Shown piece after piece: positions 7,517-14,092 of a stretch of 23,302 nucleotides of DNA. The stretch comes from an uncultured Eubacteriales bacterium (GTDB taxonomy: Bacteria > Bacillota > Clostridia > Oscillospirales > Oscillospiraceae): NCBI GenBank assembly GCA_900555665.1, contig USLX01000019.1, positions 1 to 23,302 of the forward strand, read 5' to 3'. Numbering within the stretch: the first letter of the stretch is position 1; every line of letters begins with the position of its first letter. A program made the translations under genes and the position numbers. The notes under the pieces are model-generated. The model had not been told where the DNA came from. It did not search any database and was given only the letters and a program-made list of their open reading frames with translations.

Positions 7517-8305
7517 TCAATAGGTTCCGGTGCAGGGCTGGCCGGTATGGCAGGTAATGCCGCCGTCGATCGGCAGATTGATGCCGTTGATGAAATCCGA
7601 CTCGCGGGAGGCCAGGAACACGCAGGCATTGGCAACCTCAACGGGGTCGGCAATGTGGTGCACCGGGTAGGCATCGCAGAAGGCCTGTTCCGAACCGGGG
7701 ACGCTGTCGAAGGTATGCTGCGCAATATCCGTGCGGATGACGCCGGGGCAGACCGCGTTGACGCGGATGTTGTCGTTGGCATAATCCAGCGCGAGCGAGC
7801 GCGTAAAGTTCGTCACGGCGCCCTTCGCCGTGTTATAGGCACACATGGCATAGTCCGCGCGGATGCCGGAGACGGAAGACATGTTGATAATCGAGCCCCA
7901 ACCGGCCTCGAGCATCTGCGGCAGGAAGTAGTAGCACATCAAATACACGCCGCGCAGGTCGATTCCCATGATGCGGTCCCAGTCCTCAGGACGGGTGTCA
8001 AGCAGCTTCCCGGCCAGATTGATGCCGGCGTTGTTGAACAGGATCTCGCAGAGGCCGAACTCCTGCTTGACGTAGGCGGCAAGCTTCTGAATGTCGGCCT
8101 CGCTGCTGACATCGCAGGTCACGAAGCGGACATTTTCCGCCAGACCTTTTTCCGCCAGCTCTTGCAGCAGGGCATCCACTGAATCGCGGCGGTGTCTTGC
8201 GCAGAACACAACCTTTGCGCCCTCTTCAGCGAAGCGTTTGGCGGTGGAAAGTCCAATTCCGGAGCTGCCGCCGGTCACGACGGCGACTTTATCTTTCAGT
8301 CTCAT
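7517..8305 (-). CDS. SDR-family oxidoreductase
   Basis: A 262-residue classical short-chain dehydrogenase, of the group usually auto-named 3-oxoacyl-ACP reductase-like. Visible motifs are TGGSSGIG, NNAG, the serine in NMSSVSG, the catalytic YNTAK, and VCPGVIRTD after the active site; the C-terminal IDGG is also present. A tail rich in Cys, Thr and Gly (about ten residues) ends the protein. The ATG has AAGGAGG a few bases upstream. It is separated from the upstream isochorismatase gene by 84 bases containing a strong hairpin, and overlaps nothing. Fatty-acid synthesis is unlikely given the neighbours; oxidation of a sugar-acid hydroxyl is more likely. The substrate is unknown. Confidence 0.9.
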   Translation of the reverse strand: MRLKDKVAVVTGGSSGIGLSTAKRFAEEGAKVVFCARHRRDSVDALLQELAEKGLAENVRFVTCDVSSEADIQKLAAYVKQEFGLCEILFNNAGINLAGKLLDTRPEDWDRIMGIDLRGVYLMCYYFLPQMLEAGWGSIINMSSVSGIRADYAMCAYNTAKGAVTNFTRSLALDYANDNIRVNAVCPGVIRTDIAQHTFDSVPGSEQAFCDAYPVHHIADPVEVANACVFLASRESDFINGINLPIDGGITCHTGQPCTGTY

Positions 8306-8323
8306 GGTGCCTCCTTTTTTGTG

Positions 8324-8351
8324 CCCGCGCCGCGAGAGCTCGCAGCGCGGG
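8324..8351. repeat. Strong intercistronic hairpin between isochorismatase-fold and SDR genes
   Basis: CCCGCGC (8324-8330) and GCGCGGG (8345-8351) form a 7-bp stem, with an inner GCGA/TCGC stem after one mismatch. In the direction of the operon it is followed by CACAAAAAAGGAGG, which is the ribosome site of the SDR gene, not a U tract. On the plus strand it is followed by GATCTTTTTAATTTT, which would look like a terminator for antisense transcription. A role in transcript processing or in setting expression of downstream genes is inferred. Confidence 0.45.
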
Positions 8352-8389
8352 GATCTTTTTAATTTTGAACGTGCAGCGCATGCTGCGGA

Positions 8390-8998
8390 TCATTTTGCCG
8401 CTTCCAGCGCGGTTTGAACCGCCGCGGCGCAGGTGATCTCGCCGAACTGCGGGAGGATGTAGCGGATGCCGAACTCATGCATCTCCTGCGTCCATGAGGC
8501 GCAGCAATCCTCTACAATATGGATGTTGTAGCCCAGCTCCGCGCCATAGCGCGCCGTGCTGTCCACGACGAAATTCGTCGCAACGCCGCAGAGATAGAGC
8601 TCCGTGATTCCCTTGGCACGAAGGATCTGGTCGAGTGTGGTATAGGAAAACGCGCTGGTGTTGGTGTTTCGGATCAGAATATCCCCCTTCTGCGGGCGGA
8701 TGATGTCCGGATTCTCCGTCCCCCAGGTGTCCACCAGGAACGAATGAGTCGTGCGGGAATCCGTGCAGATCGGCAGATTGTGGTCGCCAAGCTCCGGGTA
8801 CCCCTCCGAGAACATGTTATTTACATAAAACACCTGCATTCCAGCCGCGCGCGACGAGGCCAGAAGATCGCGGATGCGGGGCAGAATACCGCGCCGCTCC
8901 ACCTCGGCAAAAGAACCGCAGTGATTATAAAGCCCCTTGGCGTCCACGATGTCATTCTGGCAGTGCATCACAAGGATTGCGCTCCGTTTTGCCTCCAT
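8390..8998 (-). CDS. Isochorismatase-fold protein with a non-canonical active site
   Basis: A 202-residue isochorismatase/cysteine-hydrolase family protein, normal length. The first strand reads ILVMHCQND where family hydrolases have an (I/V)DMQND: the catalytic aspartate position is H12. The lysine is kept (K104). The nucleophile segment is GVATNFVVDSTAR, with V144 where cysteine hydrolases have the catalytic Cys (TNVCV). The Asp-Lys-Cys triad is thus reduced to the lysine. True isochorismatases also lack the Cys but keep the Asp. A hydrolase role is therefore uncertain; it may catalyse another reaction on a sugar acid or bind an intermediate. GGAGGG precedes the start, which lies 15 bases after the KdgK stop. 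Confidence 0.85.
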   Translation of the reverse strand: MEAKRSAILVMHCQNDIVDAKGLYNHCGSFAEVERRGILPRIRDLLASSRAAGMQVFYVNNMFSEGYPELGDHNLPICTDSRTTHSFLVDTWGTENPDIIRPQKGDILIRNTNTSAFSYTTLDQILRAKGITELYLCGVATNFVVDSTARYGAELGYNIHIVEDCCASWTQEMHEFGIRYILPQFGEITCAAAVQTALEAAK

Positions 8999-9013
8999 TT
9001 CCTGCTTCCCTCC

Positions 9014-10039
9014 TCAGCGCTGTACGCGTCCGCTTCCATCACCGCTCATCAGCTTCTGCACGTCCGACACGTCGACGCGGTTGAAGTCGCCGATGATGGA
9101 GTGCTTCAGGCAGCTTGCCGCAACGGCAAACTCGAGCGCGCTCTGGTGGTCTTCGTAGTGGTTCAGACCGTAGATCAGGCCGGCCGCGAAGGAATCGCCG
9201 CCGCCGACGCGGTCGATGATATCGGTCATCTCATAGTGGCGGGAGAGCAGGAAGCTCTTCCGGTCGTTCAGGCAGGCAGCCCAGCCATTGTGGTCGGCGC
9301 TGACGCTCTCGCGCAGCGTAATGGCGATGAGCTTCATATTGGGGTAGGTCTCAAGAACCTTGTCCGACAGCGCCTGATACTTAGCCGTATCCAGCTTGCC
9401 GCTCTCCACACAGACATCAGCGGTGATGCCGAGCGATTTCTGTACGTCCTCTTCGTTGGCGATCGCCACATCGACGTATTTTGCGATCTCACGCATGGCC
9501 TCGGAGGCCGTCACGCCGTATTTCCAGAGATTCTTGCGGAAGTTGAGGTCGCAGGAAACCGTCACGCCCATCTCATGCGCAACGCGGACGCTCTCTTTCG
9601 TCAGCTCCAGTGCGCTGGCGGAGATGGCGGGGGTGATGCCGGTGACATGATACCAACCGATGCCCTCAAAAGCTTTGTGGAAGTCGATGCTGCCGGGCTT
9701 GGCCAGCGCGATGGCGGAATAGGCGCGGTCATAGACCACCTTACTGGGCAGCTGGTTGGCGCCGGGCTCCAGGAAATAGGCGCCCATGCGGCCCTCGCCG
9801 CGCTGAATCTTCGAAACGTCCACGCCGAAACCACGCAGTTCGCGGATGCAGGCGTCGCCGATGGCGTTGGCCGGAAGGACCGTCAGATACGCGACGTCCT
9901 CGCCGAAATTGGCCAGGGAAACCGCCACATTGGCCTCGCCGCCGCCGAAGGTGACTTCCATCATGTTGGACTGGAACAGGCGCTCATGATAGGGCGCCTT
10001 ATAGCGGAGCATGATCTCTCCGAATGTCAGATAACGCAT
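9014..10039 (-). CDS. kdgK: PfkB-family sugar kinase, probable 2-keto-3-deoxygluconate kinase
   Basis: A 341-residue ribokinase-like kinase. The substrate motif is FGGGEANVAVSLANFG near residue 31, and the PfkB signature 2 region reads DRVGGGDSFAAGL, with the catalytic aspartate in GGGDSF replacing the more usual GAGD. The YAYSAIAL-like middle (DRAYSAIALAKPG) and the CDLNFRKNLW segment are characteristic of KdgK-type kinases, which make KDPG from 2-keto-3-deoxygluconate and ATP. AGGAG lies upstream of the ATG. It directly follows the KDPG aldolase gene, and together they give the lower Entner-Doudoroff half-pathway to pyruvate and glyceraldehyde 3-phosphate. Substrate specificity is inferred from family and neighbour. 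Confidence 0.88.
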   Translation of the reverse strand: MRYLTFGEIMLRYKAPYHERLFQSNMMEVTFGGGEANVAVSLANFGEDVAYLTVLPANAIGDACIRELRGFGVDVSKIQRGEGRMGAYFLEPGANQLPSKVVYDRAYSAIALAKPGSIDFHKAFEGIGWYHVTGITPAISASALELTKESVRVAHEMGVTVSCDLNFRKNLWKYGVTASEAMREIAKYVDVAIANEEDVQKSLGITADVCVESGKLDTAKYQALSDKVLETYPNMKLIAITLRESVSADHNGWAACLNDRKSFLLSRHYEMTDIIDRVGGGDSFAAGLIYGLNHYEDHQSALEFAVAASCLKHSIIGDFNRVDVSDVQKLMSGDGSGRVQR

Positions 10040-10050
10040 ACTGTTTCTCC

Positions 10051-11007
10051 TTACTGCCGGACCAGATGAACCGCAAAGCCGCCGAAGCTGTCCTTCAGAT
10101 AGGCCGCAATCATTTTGCCGTTTTTATATTTGATACTCTCGGGATCCGTTTCAAAGCCCTTGCTGCGCAGATACGCAATGGCCCGCTCCACATTGCAGGT
10201 TGTGACCGCAATATGGCCCATTTCGCCGCGGAAGGGCGTCTTCATCACTTCGACGCCGCTGGAGGCAAAGATCGAGCTGTTGCCCTCCTTCGCCGCGAAG
10301 CCAAATGCCTTTTCAAACTGTGCCGCAACTGCGCCCGCACAGGCCGCGTCCGCATTATTGATGCCAACATGTGCCACGCGGAAGCCCATTGCGGCCGCGA
10401 CGGCCTGCTCGCAGAGCGCGGTGATCTTTTCATAGTTCCCCGCCGTGACGTCTGCCTTCGGGCAGATCCAGCTGCCGCCGACCGCATGGATGAAGTCAGC
10501 GCTGAGGAACTCTGCGGCATTGTCCGCATTCACGCCGCCGGTCGGCATGAACTTCAGTCCGACAAACGGCGCGGCCAGCGCCTTCATGCCCTTCAGGCCG
10601 CCGTAGACATTTGCCGGGAAAAACTTGACAATCTTGATGCCGTATTCCATGGCGCGCATGATCTCCGTCGGCGTCACGCAGCCGGGCAGATACGGAATGT
10701 TGTTCTTGGCGGAATAGTCCGCCATCTCCGCGCTGAAACCAGGAGAGACAATGAACTTTGCGCCATGATCCAGGCAGCGTTTTTCTGCCTCAAGATTCAG
10801 CACCGTACCGGCACCGACGATCTCATCCGGGCAGGCCAGCGCGACCTTTTCGATCGCGCCGAGGGCTGCGGGCGTACGCATGGTGATTTCGATGGCGTTG
10901 ATCCCGCCCTTGGCCATGGCCTGCGTCGCGGGAACTGCGTTTTCTTCCTGCTCGATGACCGCGACGGGCACAATCCCGCACAGTCCGAGCTGTTCCATGA
11001 TATCCAT
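10051..11007 (-). CDS. KDPG/KHG aldolase fused to a C-terminal VOC domain
   Basis: A 318-residue protein. Residues 1-205 are an Eda-type aldolase: catalytic glutamate in AIEITMRT (E40), the GAGTV phosphate region, and the Schiff-base lysine K128 in KIVKFFPAN, with PTGGV and AVGGSW completing the phosphate site. It should cleave 2-keto-3-deoxy-6-phosphogluconate, and probably the galactonate epimer, into pyruvate and glyceraldehyde 3-phosphate. Residues about 208-318 form a glyoxalase/VOC-like module (FRVAHVGIN, GHIAVTTCNVERAIAYLRSKGF, FAVHLV). Ordinary Eda is about 210 residues, so the second module is an addition. The ATG at 11007 is preferred to an in-frame TTG at 11025, because GGAGGG lies six bases before the ATG and inside the longer reading. 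The VOC function is unknown. Confidence 0.9.
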   Translation of the reverse strand: MDIMEQLGLCGIVPVAVIEQEENAVPATQAMAKGGINAIEITMRTPAALGAIEKVALACPDEIVGAGTVLNLEAEKRCLDHGAKFIVSPGFSAEMADYSAKNNIPYLPGCVTPTEIMRAMEYGIKIVKFFPANVYGGLKGMKALAAPFVGLKFMPTGGVNADNAAEFLSADFIHAVGGSWICPKADVTAGNYEKITALCEQAVAAAMGFRVAHVGINNADAACAGAVAAQFEKAFGFAAKEGNSSIFASSGVEVMKTPFRGEMGHIAVTTCNVERAIAYLRSKGFETDPESIKYKNGKMIAAYLKDSFGGFAVHLVRQ

Positions 11008-11021
11008 CTCTTTCCCTCCGA

Positions 11022-11678
11022 TCAAATGGCACCGATGTCGCTGTAGGCCTGCTGCAGGGAGGAACCATTCTGCAGGCGGCGGCGAACCTCATCCTCTTTT
11101 TCAATGGTCTTCAGGGACTCGTCGATGACCTCCTCCACGACTTCCTTCGGAATGATGACAACGCCGTCGATATCGCCGAAGATATAGTCACCCGGGCGGA
11201 TGGTCACGCCGTCGATGATGACGGGAATCTGGCACTCATTGATCTCGCAGCGGCCCTTGGAGGTCAGCGGGTTCTTGCCGCGGAAGAAGAGCGGGAAATC
11301 CATCTTCTTAAGCTCTTTCATATCGCGGGCATAAGCATCGAGCAGAACGCCGGCACCCTTGCGGCCCTTGACCGCCGTGGCAAACAGCTCTCCAAAGACA
11401 GCGCAGTTATAGTTTCCGCGGGTGACGAGCACATAGATCTCGCCCTCGCCGAGCTGATCGACGACCTTGCACTGAGCGGTCAGCGGATCCTTCGGCATGG
11501 AATAGACCTCGGTGCCGATGCTGGTGAAGGCCGGCCCGAAGATCACTGTGTCGTCATTGAGTCCGGCGATGTTGTTGCTGAGCGCCTGATGGCGATAGCC
11601 CTTCTGGTCGAGCACATCGCAGAGAATGCCGCAGTACAGTGTCTTCTTCAGATAGTCGATACGATCATCGTATTTCAT
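11022..11678 (-). CDS. RraA-like protein (HMG/CHA aldolase or oxaloacetate decarboxylase superfamily)
   Basis: A 218-residue member of the RraA-like family. The core motif FGELFATAVKGRKGAGVLLDAYARD contains the Asp and the following Arg-Asp that, in catalytically active members, bind the metal and the pyruvate moiety. Active members cleave 4-hydroxy-4-methyl-2-oxoglutarate-type acids or decarboxylate oxaloacetate; others inhibit RNase E. In a catabolic unit the enzymatic role is more likely than the regulatory one. AGAGGAG lies eight bases before the ATG. The stop codon sits just upstream of the ribosome site of the KDPG aldolase gene (15 bases apart), so the two are translationally close. 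Confidence 0.88.
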   Translation of the reverse strand: MKYDDRIDYLKKTLYCGILCDVLDQKGYRHQALSNNIAGLNDDTVIFGPAFTSIGTEVYSMPKDPLTAQCKVVDQLGEGEIYVLVTRGNYNCAVFGELFATAVKGRKGAGVLLDAYARDMKELKKMDFPLFFRGKNPLTSKGRCEINECQIPVIIDGVTIRPGDYIFGDIDGVVIIPKEVVEEVIDESLKTIEKEDEVRRRLQNGSSLQQAYSDIGAI

Positions 11679-11741
11679 GATAATTTCTCCTCTGTATGTA
11701 AGTATTTATAATGTATTTTGTTGTGATTTCCGGACTTCCGC

Positions 11742-12827
11742 TTATTCCGGGAAGTATTCGTCATAATTCAGCCCGACGTACTGCCCAATGCTGCGCAGCT
11801 CGTCGACCGTCTTGTCGCTGACAGGGATACCGGTCTTCAGCTTCTCCTGCATTGACTCCATTTCCTTTTCGCCGTGCGTGTAGATCCGTTCATGGCCTTC
11901 GGCCTTGGGGCTCTCGCGCAGCTCGCGAAGCAGCGTGCTCATCCGGTCTTTGATCTCCGCCTTGTCGCCGAACATGCCGTAGTCGATTGCGAGGAAGCCG
12001 AACGAGGTGTCGCCCATGCCGCCATTCATCACATGCGGCGAGGTGTGGCCGCCAGAGAGGATGCTGGTGCAGATCTCGGCGATGATGCCGAACCCGTAGC
12101 CCTTATGGGAGCCGGTGTCCATCGACTCTCCGCCGATGGGGAAAATGCCGCCGAAGGTCTTGGCGTTGATGTTGTCGAGAACGTGCTGTGCGTCGTGGCA
12201 GGTCTTGCCGTATTCGTCGGCCGCCCAGCCGTCTTTCAGCGGCTCGCCGCGCTTGTTGTAGATCTCGATTTTGCCGCGCGGGACCACCGTCGTGGCCACG
12301 TCAAACCAGAAATCATACGGATCGGCGGGCATGCAGAGCGCCAGCGGGCTGGTGCCGAGCATGGGTTTCTTGCCGAAGGTCGGGATGGCGATGGCCTCGG
12401 TATTTGTCGAGCTGGCGCCGAGCAGATCTTCGCGGGCCGCCATCTTTGCATAATAGCCGGCGATGCCGTAGTGGTTGCAGCGGCGAACCGTCACAGCGCC
12501 GAAGCCGTGCTCCTTCGCCTTGGCAATGGCCATGCGCATCGCCATGGTGGCCGTGGTCTGGCCCATGGTGCGGTCGCCGTCGATGACGGCAGAGAGCTTG
12601 GTCTCATGTACGATCTCCGGCTTGGCCTTCGGATCGACCAGATTGCGGATGATGGAATTGTGATAGCGGATCATGCGCTGAATGCCGTGCGATTCAATTC
12701 CATAGAGGTCCGCCGTCAGAATAACGTCTACAATGCACTTGCATTCCTCCGGTGTAAAGCCATGGCGGAGGAAGACCTCCTCGCAGTAGGCCCGTGCCCG
12801 GTCGACGGGCAGATAACGGTAGCTCAT
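11742..12827 (-). CDS. Malate/L-lactate dehydrogenase family (Ldh_2) oxidoreductase
   Basis: A 361-residue NAD(P)-dependent dehydrogenase of the Ldh_2 fold, which includes malate, sulfolactate, ureidoglycolate and 2,3-diketogulonate reductases. Family landmarks are GIESHGIQR near residue 45, RCNHYGIAGYY with the catalytic histidine, and MDTGSHKGYGF near residue 240. I chose the ATG at 12827 since AGGAGG lies seven bases upstream and the family N-terminus starts there; the frame is open to 12911, but that would begin at the promoter. It is the first gene of the minus-strand unit. A 2-keto to 2-hydroxy acid conversion is expected; the actual substrate is not decidable by eye. Confidence 0.92.
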   Translation of the reverse strand: MSYRYLPVDRARAYCEEVFLRHGFTPEECKCIVDVILTADLYGIESHGIQRMIRYHNSIIRNLVDPKAKPEIVHETKLSAVIDGDRTMGQTTATMAMRMAIAKAKEHGFGAVTVRRCNHYGIAGYYAKMAAREDLLGASSTNTEAIAIPTFGKKPMLGTSPLALCMPADPYDFWFDVATTVVPRGKIEIYNKRGEPLKDGWAADEYGKTCHDAQHVLDNINAKTFGGIFPIGGESMDTGSHKGYGFGIIAEICTSILSGGHTSPHVMNGGMGDTSFGFLAIDYGMFGDKAEIKDRMSTLLRELRESPKAEGHERIYTHGEKEMESMQEKLKTGIPVSDKTVDELRSIGQYVGLNYDEYFPE

Positions 12828-12857
12828 GGTAAACCCTCCTAAAACGATAGTCCGTTG

Positions 12858-12870
12858 CGGCCAGTGGCCG
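12858..12870. promoter_or_regulatory. Perfect 13-base palindrome in the leader of the catabolic unit
   Basis: CGGCCAGTGGCCG is an exact inverted repeat with a single central base. It lies about 6-18 bases downstream of the expected transcription start of the minus-strand unit. A one-base spacer makes it a poor RNA hairpin, so a protein-binding operator for a dimeric repressor is the more likely reading. No repressor gene of that type is in the window. Inference only. Confidence 0.4.
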
Positions 12871-12882
12871 TTTTCTGCTTTC

Positions 12883-12911
12883 ATTATATGGACGTGCCCG
12901 CGGCGCTTCAA
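12883..12911 (-). promoter_or_regulatory. Sigma-A promoter of the minus-strand catabolic unit
   Basis: On the minus strand, TTGAAG (12911-12906) and a perfect TATAAT (12888-12883) are 17 bases apart. Transcription would start near 12876, giving a leader of about 50 bases before the Ldh_2-family ATG. The shared 19-base motif (12949-12931) lies 19 bases upstream of the -35 box, the usual place for an activator. Confidence 0.75.
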
Positions 12912-12930
12912 TTCAGATTGATTCGCAAAA

Positions 12931-12949
12931 CTTTTAGAATAATTGGATG
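12931..12949 (-). promoter_or_regulatory. Shared 19-base motif, candidate operator (catabolic promoter copy)
   Basis: The minus strand reads CATCCAATTATTCTAAAAG. The same motif with two differences occurs at 17611-17629 on the plus strand upstream of the importer's binding-protein gene. Both copies point toward the gene they would control and are 42 bases upstream of a -10-like hexamer. The natural candidate for binding it is the AraC-type response regulator encoded at 15930-17537. Sequence similarity is seen; the binder is inferred. Confidence 0.55.
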
Positions 12950-12988
12950 TTCCTTCCCCCGGCGCCGAAAATAATGTGGAACGCGGAA

Positions 12989-13017
12989 TTGACGAACCGG
13001 CGAAAAAGCATTATGAT
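12989..13017 (+). promoter_or_regulatory. Sigma-A promoter of the plus-strand sensor/transport unit
   Basis: TTGACG (12989-12994) and TATGAT (13012-13017) are separated by exactly 17 bases. The start would be near 13024, giving a leader of about 60 bases to the ATG at 13088. GGCGAAAAAGCATTATGA (12999-13016) within the spacer and -10 resembles a sequence on the minus strand at 17611-17593, so this promoter may be subject to autoregulation. Confidence 0.7.
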
Positions 13018-13087
13018 TAAACACGTCGAAAGCTGTCGCCTCCGCGACCGCCATTCCGCCGTCCGTTTCCGTCAGAAAGGAGCCAAA

Positions 13088-14083
13088 ATGAAGAAAAAGC
13101 GCCTGATCGTGATCCTGGCCGTAGTATGCCTGCTTGCTGTGGGCTGTACGCTCATTTTCATCCTGCAGCACGAGCATGCAGAGGCGACCGACACGGATTC
13201 CAAGCCGGTGCGCGTGGCCTTTTCCCTGGCGGAGGGCTCCAACCAGTGGAGCAACGCCTTCTATGAAGAGCTGGTCGCAGCGGCGGAGCGGACAAAGATG
13301 GAGCTCATTTACGACGAACCGACCGAAAACACTGCCGAATGGCAGCGAAAAAATATTGCAGAGCTCCTGGCCCAGGACGTGGATTATCTGATCGTGCTGC
13401 CGCACGACACGCAGATGATCGACGAGGTTGCTGCGCAGGCAAAGGCCGCCGGTGTCCGGACCATTTTGATCTCCAGCAGTAAAAAGGCAGATCCCCGCTG
13501 CGATGCAACCGTGTTGATCGACTTTGCGCTCGAGGGGCGTCTGTGCGCGCGTATTCTGGCGGAGCTTGCCGGCGAGCAGGAATGCCGCGTTCTGGAGATC
13601 CTGGGCCCGGAAAACTCGCAGATCGCGGCCGCCCGCTCGCAGGGCTTCCGCGAAGAGCTGGCCAAACACCGCAACCTTAAACTCACCGCGCATGTGCAGG
13701 GCAGCAACAGCCGCATCTCCTCGAACAATGCCGTCGCGGAATATATCAGCAGCAACTACGCAGCCGCGCCCTTTGATGCTGTGTTTGCCTGTTCGGATGA
13801 CGATGGCCTCGGTGCGCTGCAGGCGCTGCGCAACGCGGGACTGCGTCCCGGTGTCGACGTCAGTCTCTTGTCGATCAACGGCACGCAGGACGCGATGAAG
13901 GCCATCGCGGCAGGCGAATACAACGCAACCGTGCGCAGCGGAAAATTCATCGGCGAAGTTCTGTTCGGAATCGTAGGCCGGATGGAATCCGGTGATTTCA
14001 GAAGCCGTTATTTTGTCCTGCCCTCCCGTGTATACTCCACGCAGACCGATTTTTACTGGCTGCAGGAAGCCATGTGGGCCTGA
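13088..14083 (+). CDS. Membrane-anchored periplasmic-binding-protein-like sugar sensor
   Basis: A 331-residue protein with a ribose/galactose-type binding fold (Peripla_BP_4-like). The N-terminus MKKKRLIVILAVVCLLAVGC fits a lipoprotein signal with Cys20 at the lipobox, but hydrophobic residues continue past it (TLIFIL), so it could instead be an uncleaved membrane anchor. The body shows VAFSLAEGSNQWSNAFYEEL, VDYLIVLPHDT and FACSDDDGLGALQAL, as in sugar-binding proteins. The ATG at 13088 has AAGGAG upstream; the frame is open to 12947, but that part includes the promoter. It lies nine bases before the sensor kinase gene and is separate from the importer's own binding protein (17728-18861). It probably presents the ligand to the kinase, like XylFII in the XylFII-LytS-YesN system. 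Confidence 0.82.
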   Translation: MKKKRLIVILAVVCLLAVGCTLIFILQHEHAEATDTDSKPVRVAFSLAEGSNQWSNAFYEELVAAAERTKMELIYDEPTENTAEWQRKNIAELLAQDVDYLIVLPHDTQMIDEVAAQAKAAGVRTILISSSKKADPRCDATVLIDFALEGRLCARILAELAGEQECRVLEILGPENSQIAAARSQGFREELAKHRNLKLTAHVQGSNSRISSNNAVAEYISSNYAAAPFDAVFACSDDDGLGALQALRNAGLRPGVDVSLLSINGTQDAMKAIAAGEYNATVRSGKFIGEVLFGIVGRMESGDFRSRYFVLPSRVYSTQTDFYWLQEAMWA

Positions 14084-14092
14084 GGTATTGCC

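Noticed and set aside
6218..8182. Long plus-strand open frame (654 codons) opposite the LarA-like and SDR genes
   Set aside because: It lies entirely antisense to two well-supported genes, has no family similarity and no ribosome site, and has a His/Arg/Asp-rich composition typical of GC-rich shadow frames.
8324..8360. Plus-strand intrinsic terminator (hairpin followed by GATCTTTTT)
   Set aside because: It resembles a terminator on the plus strand, but no plus-strand gene precedes it; kept only as an intercistronic hairpin of the minus-strand unit.
12873..12888. Possible catabolite-repression (CRE) site overlapping the start region of the minus-strand unit
   Set aside because: TGAAAGCAGAAAAC lacks the central CG of the consensus, and such partial matches are expected by chance.
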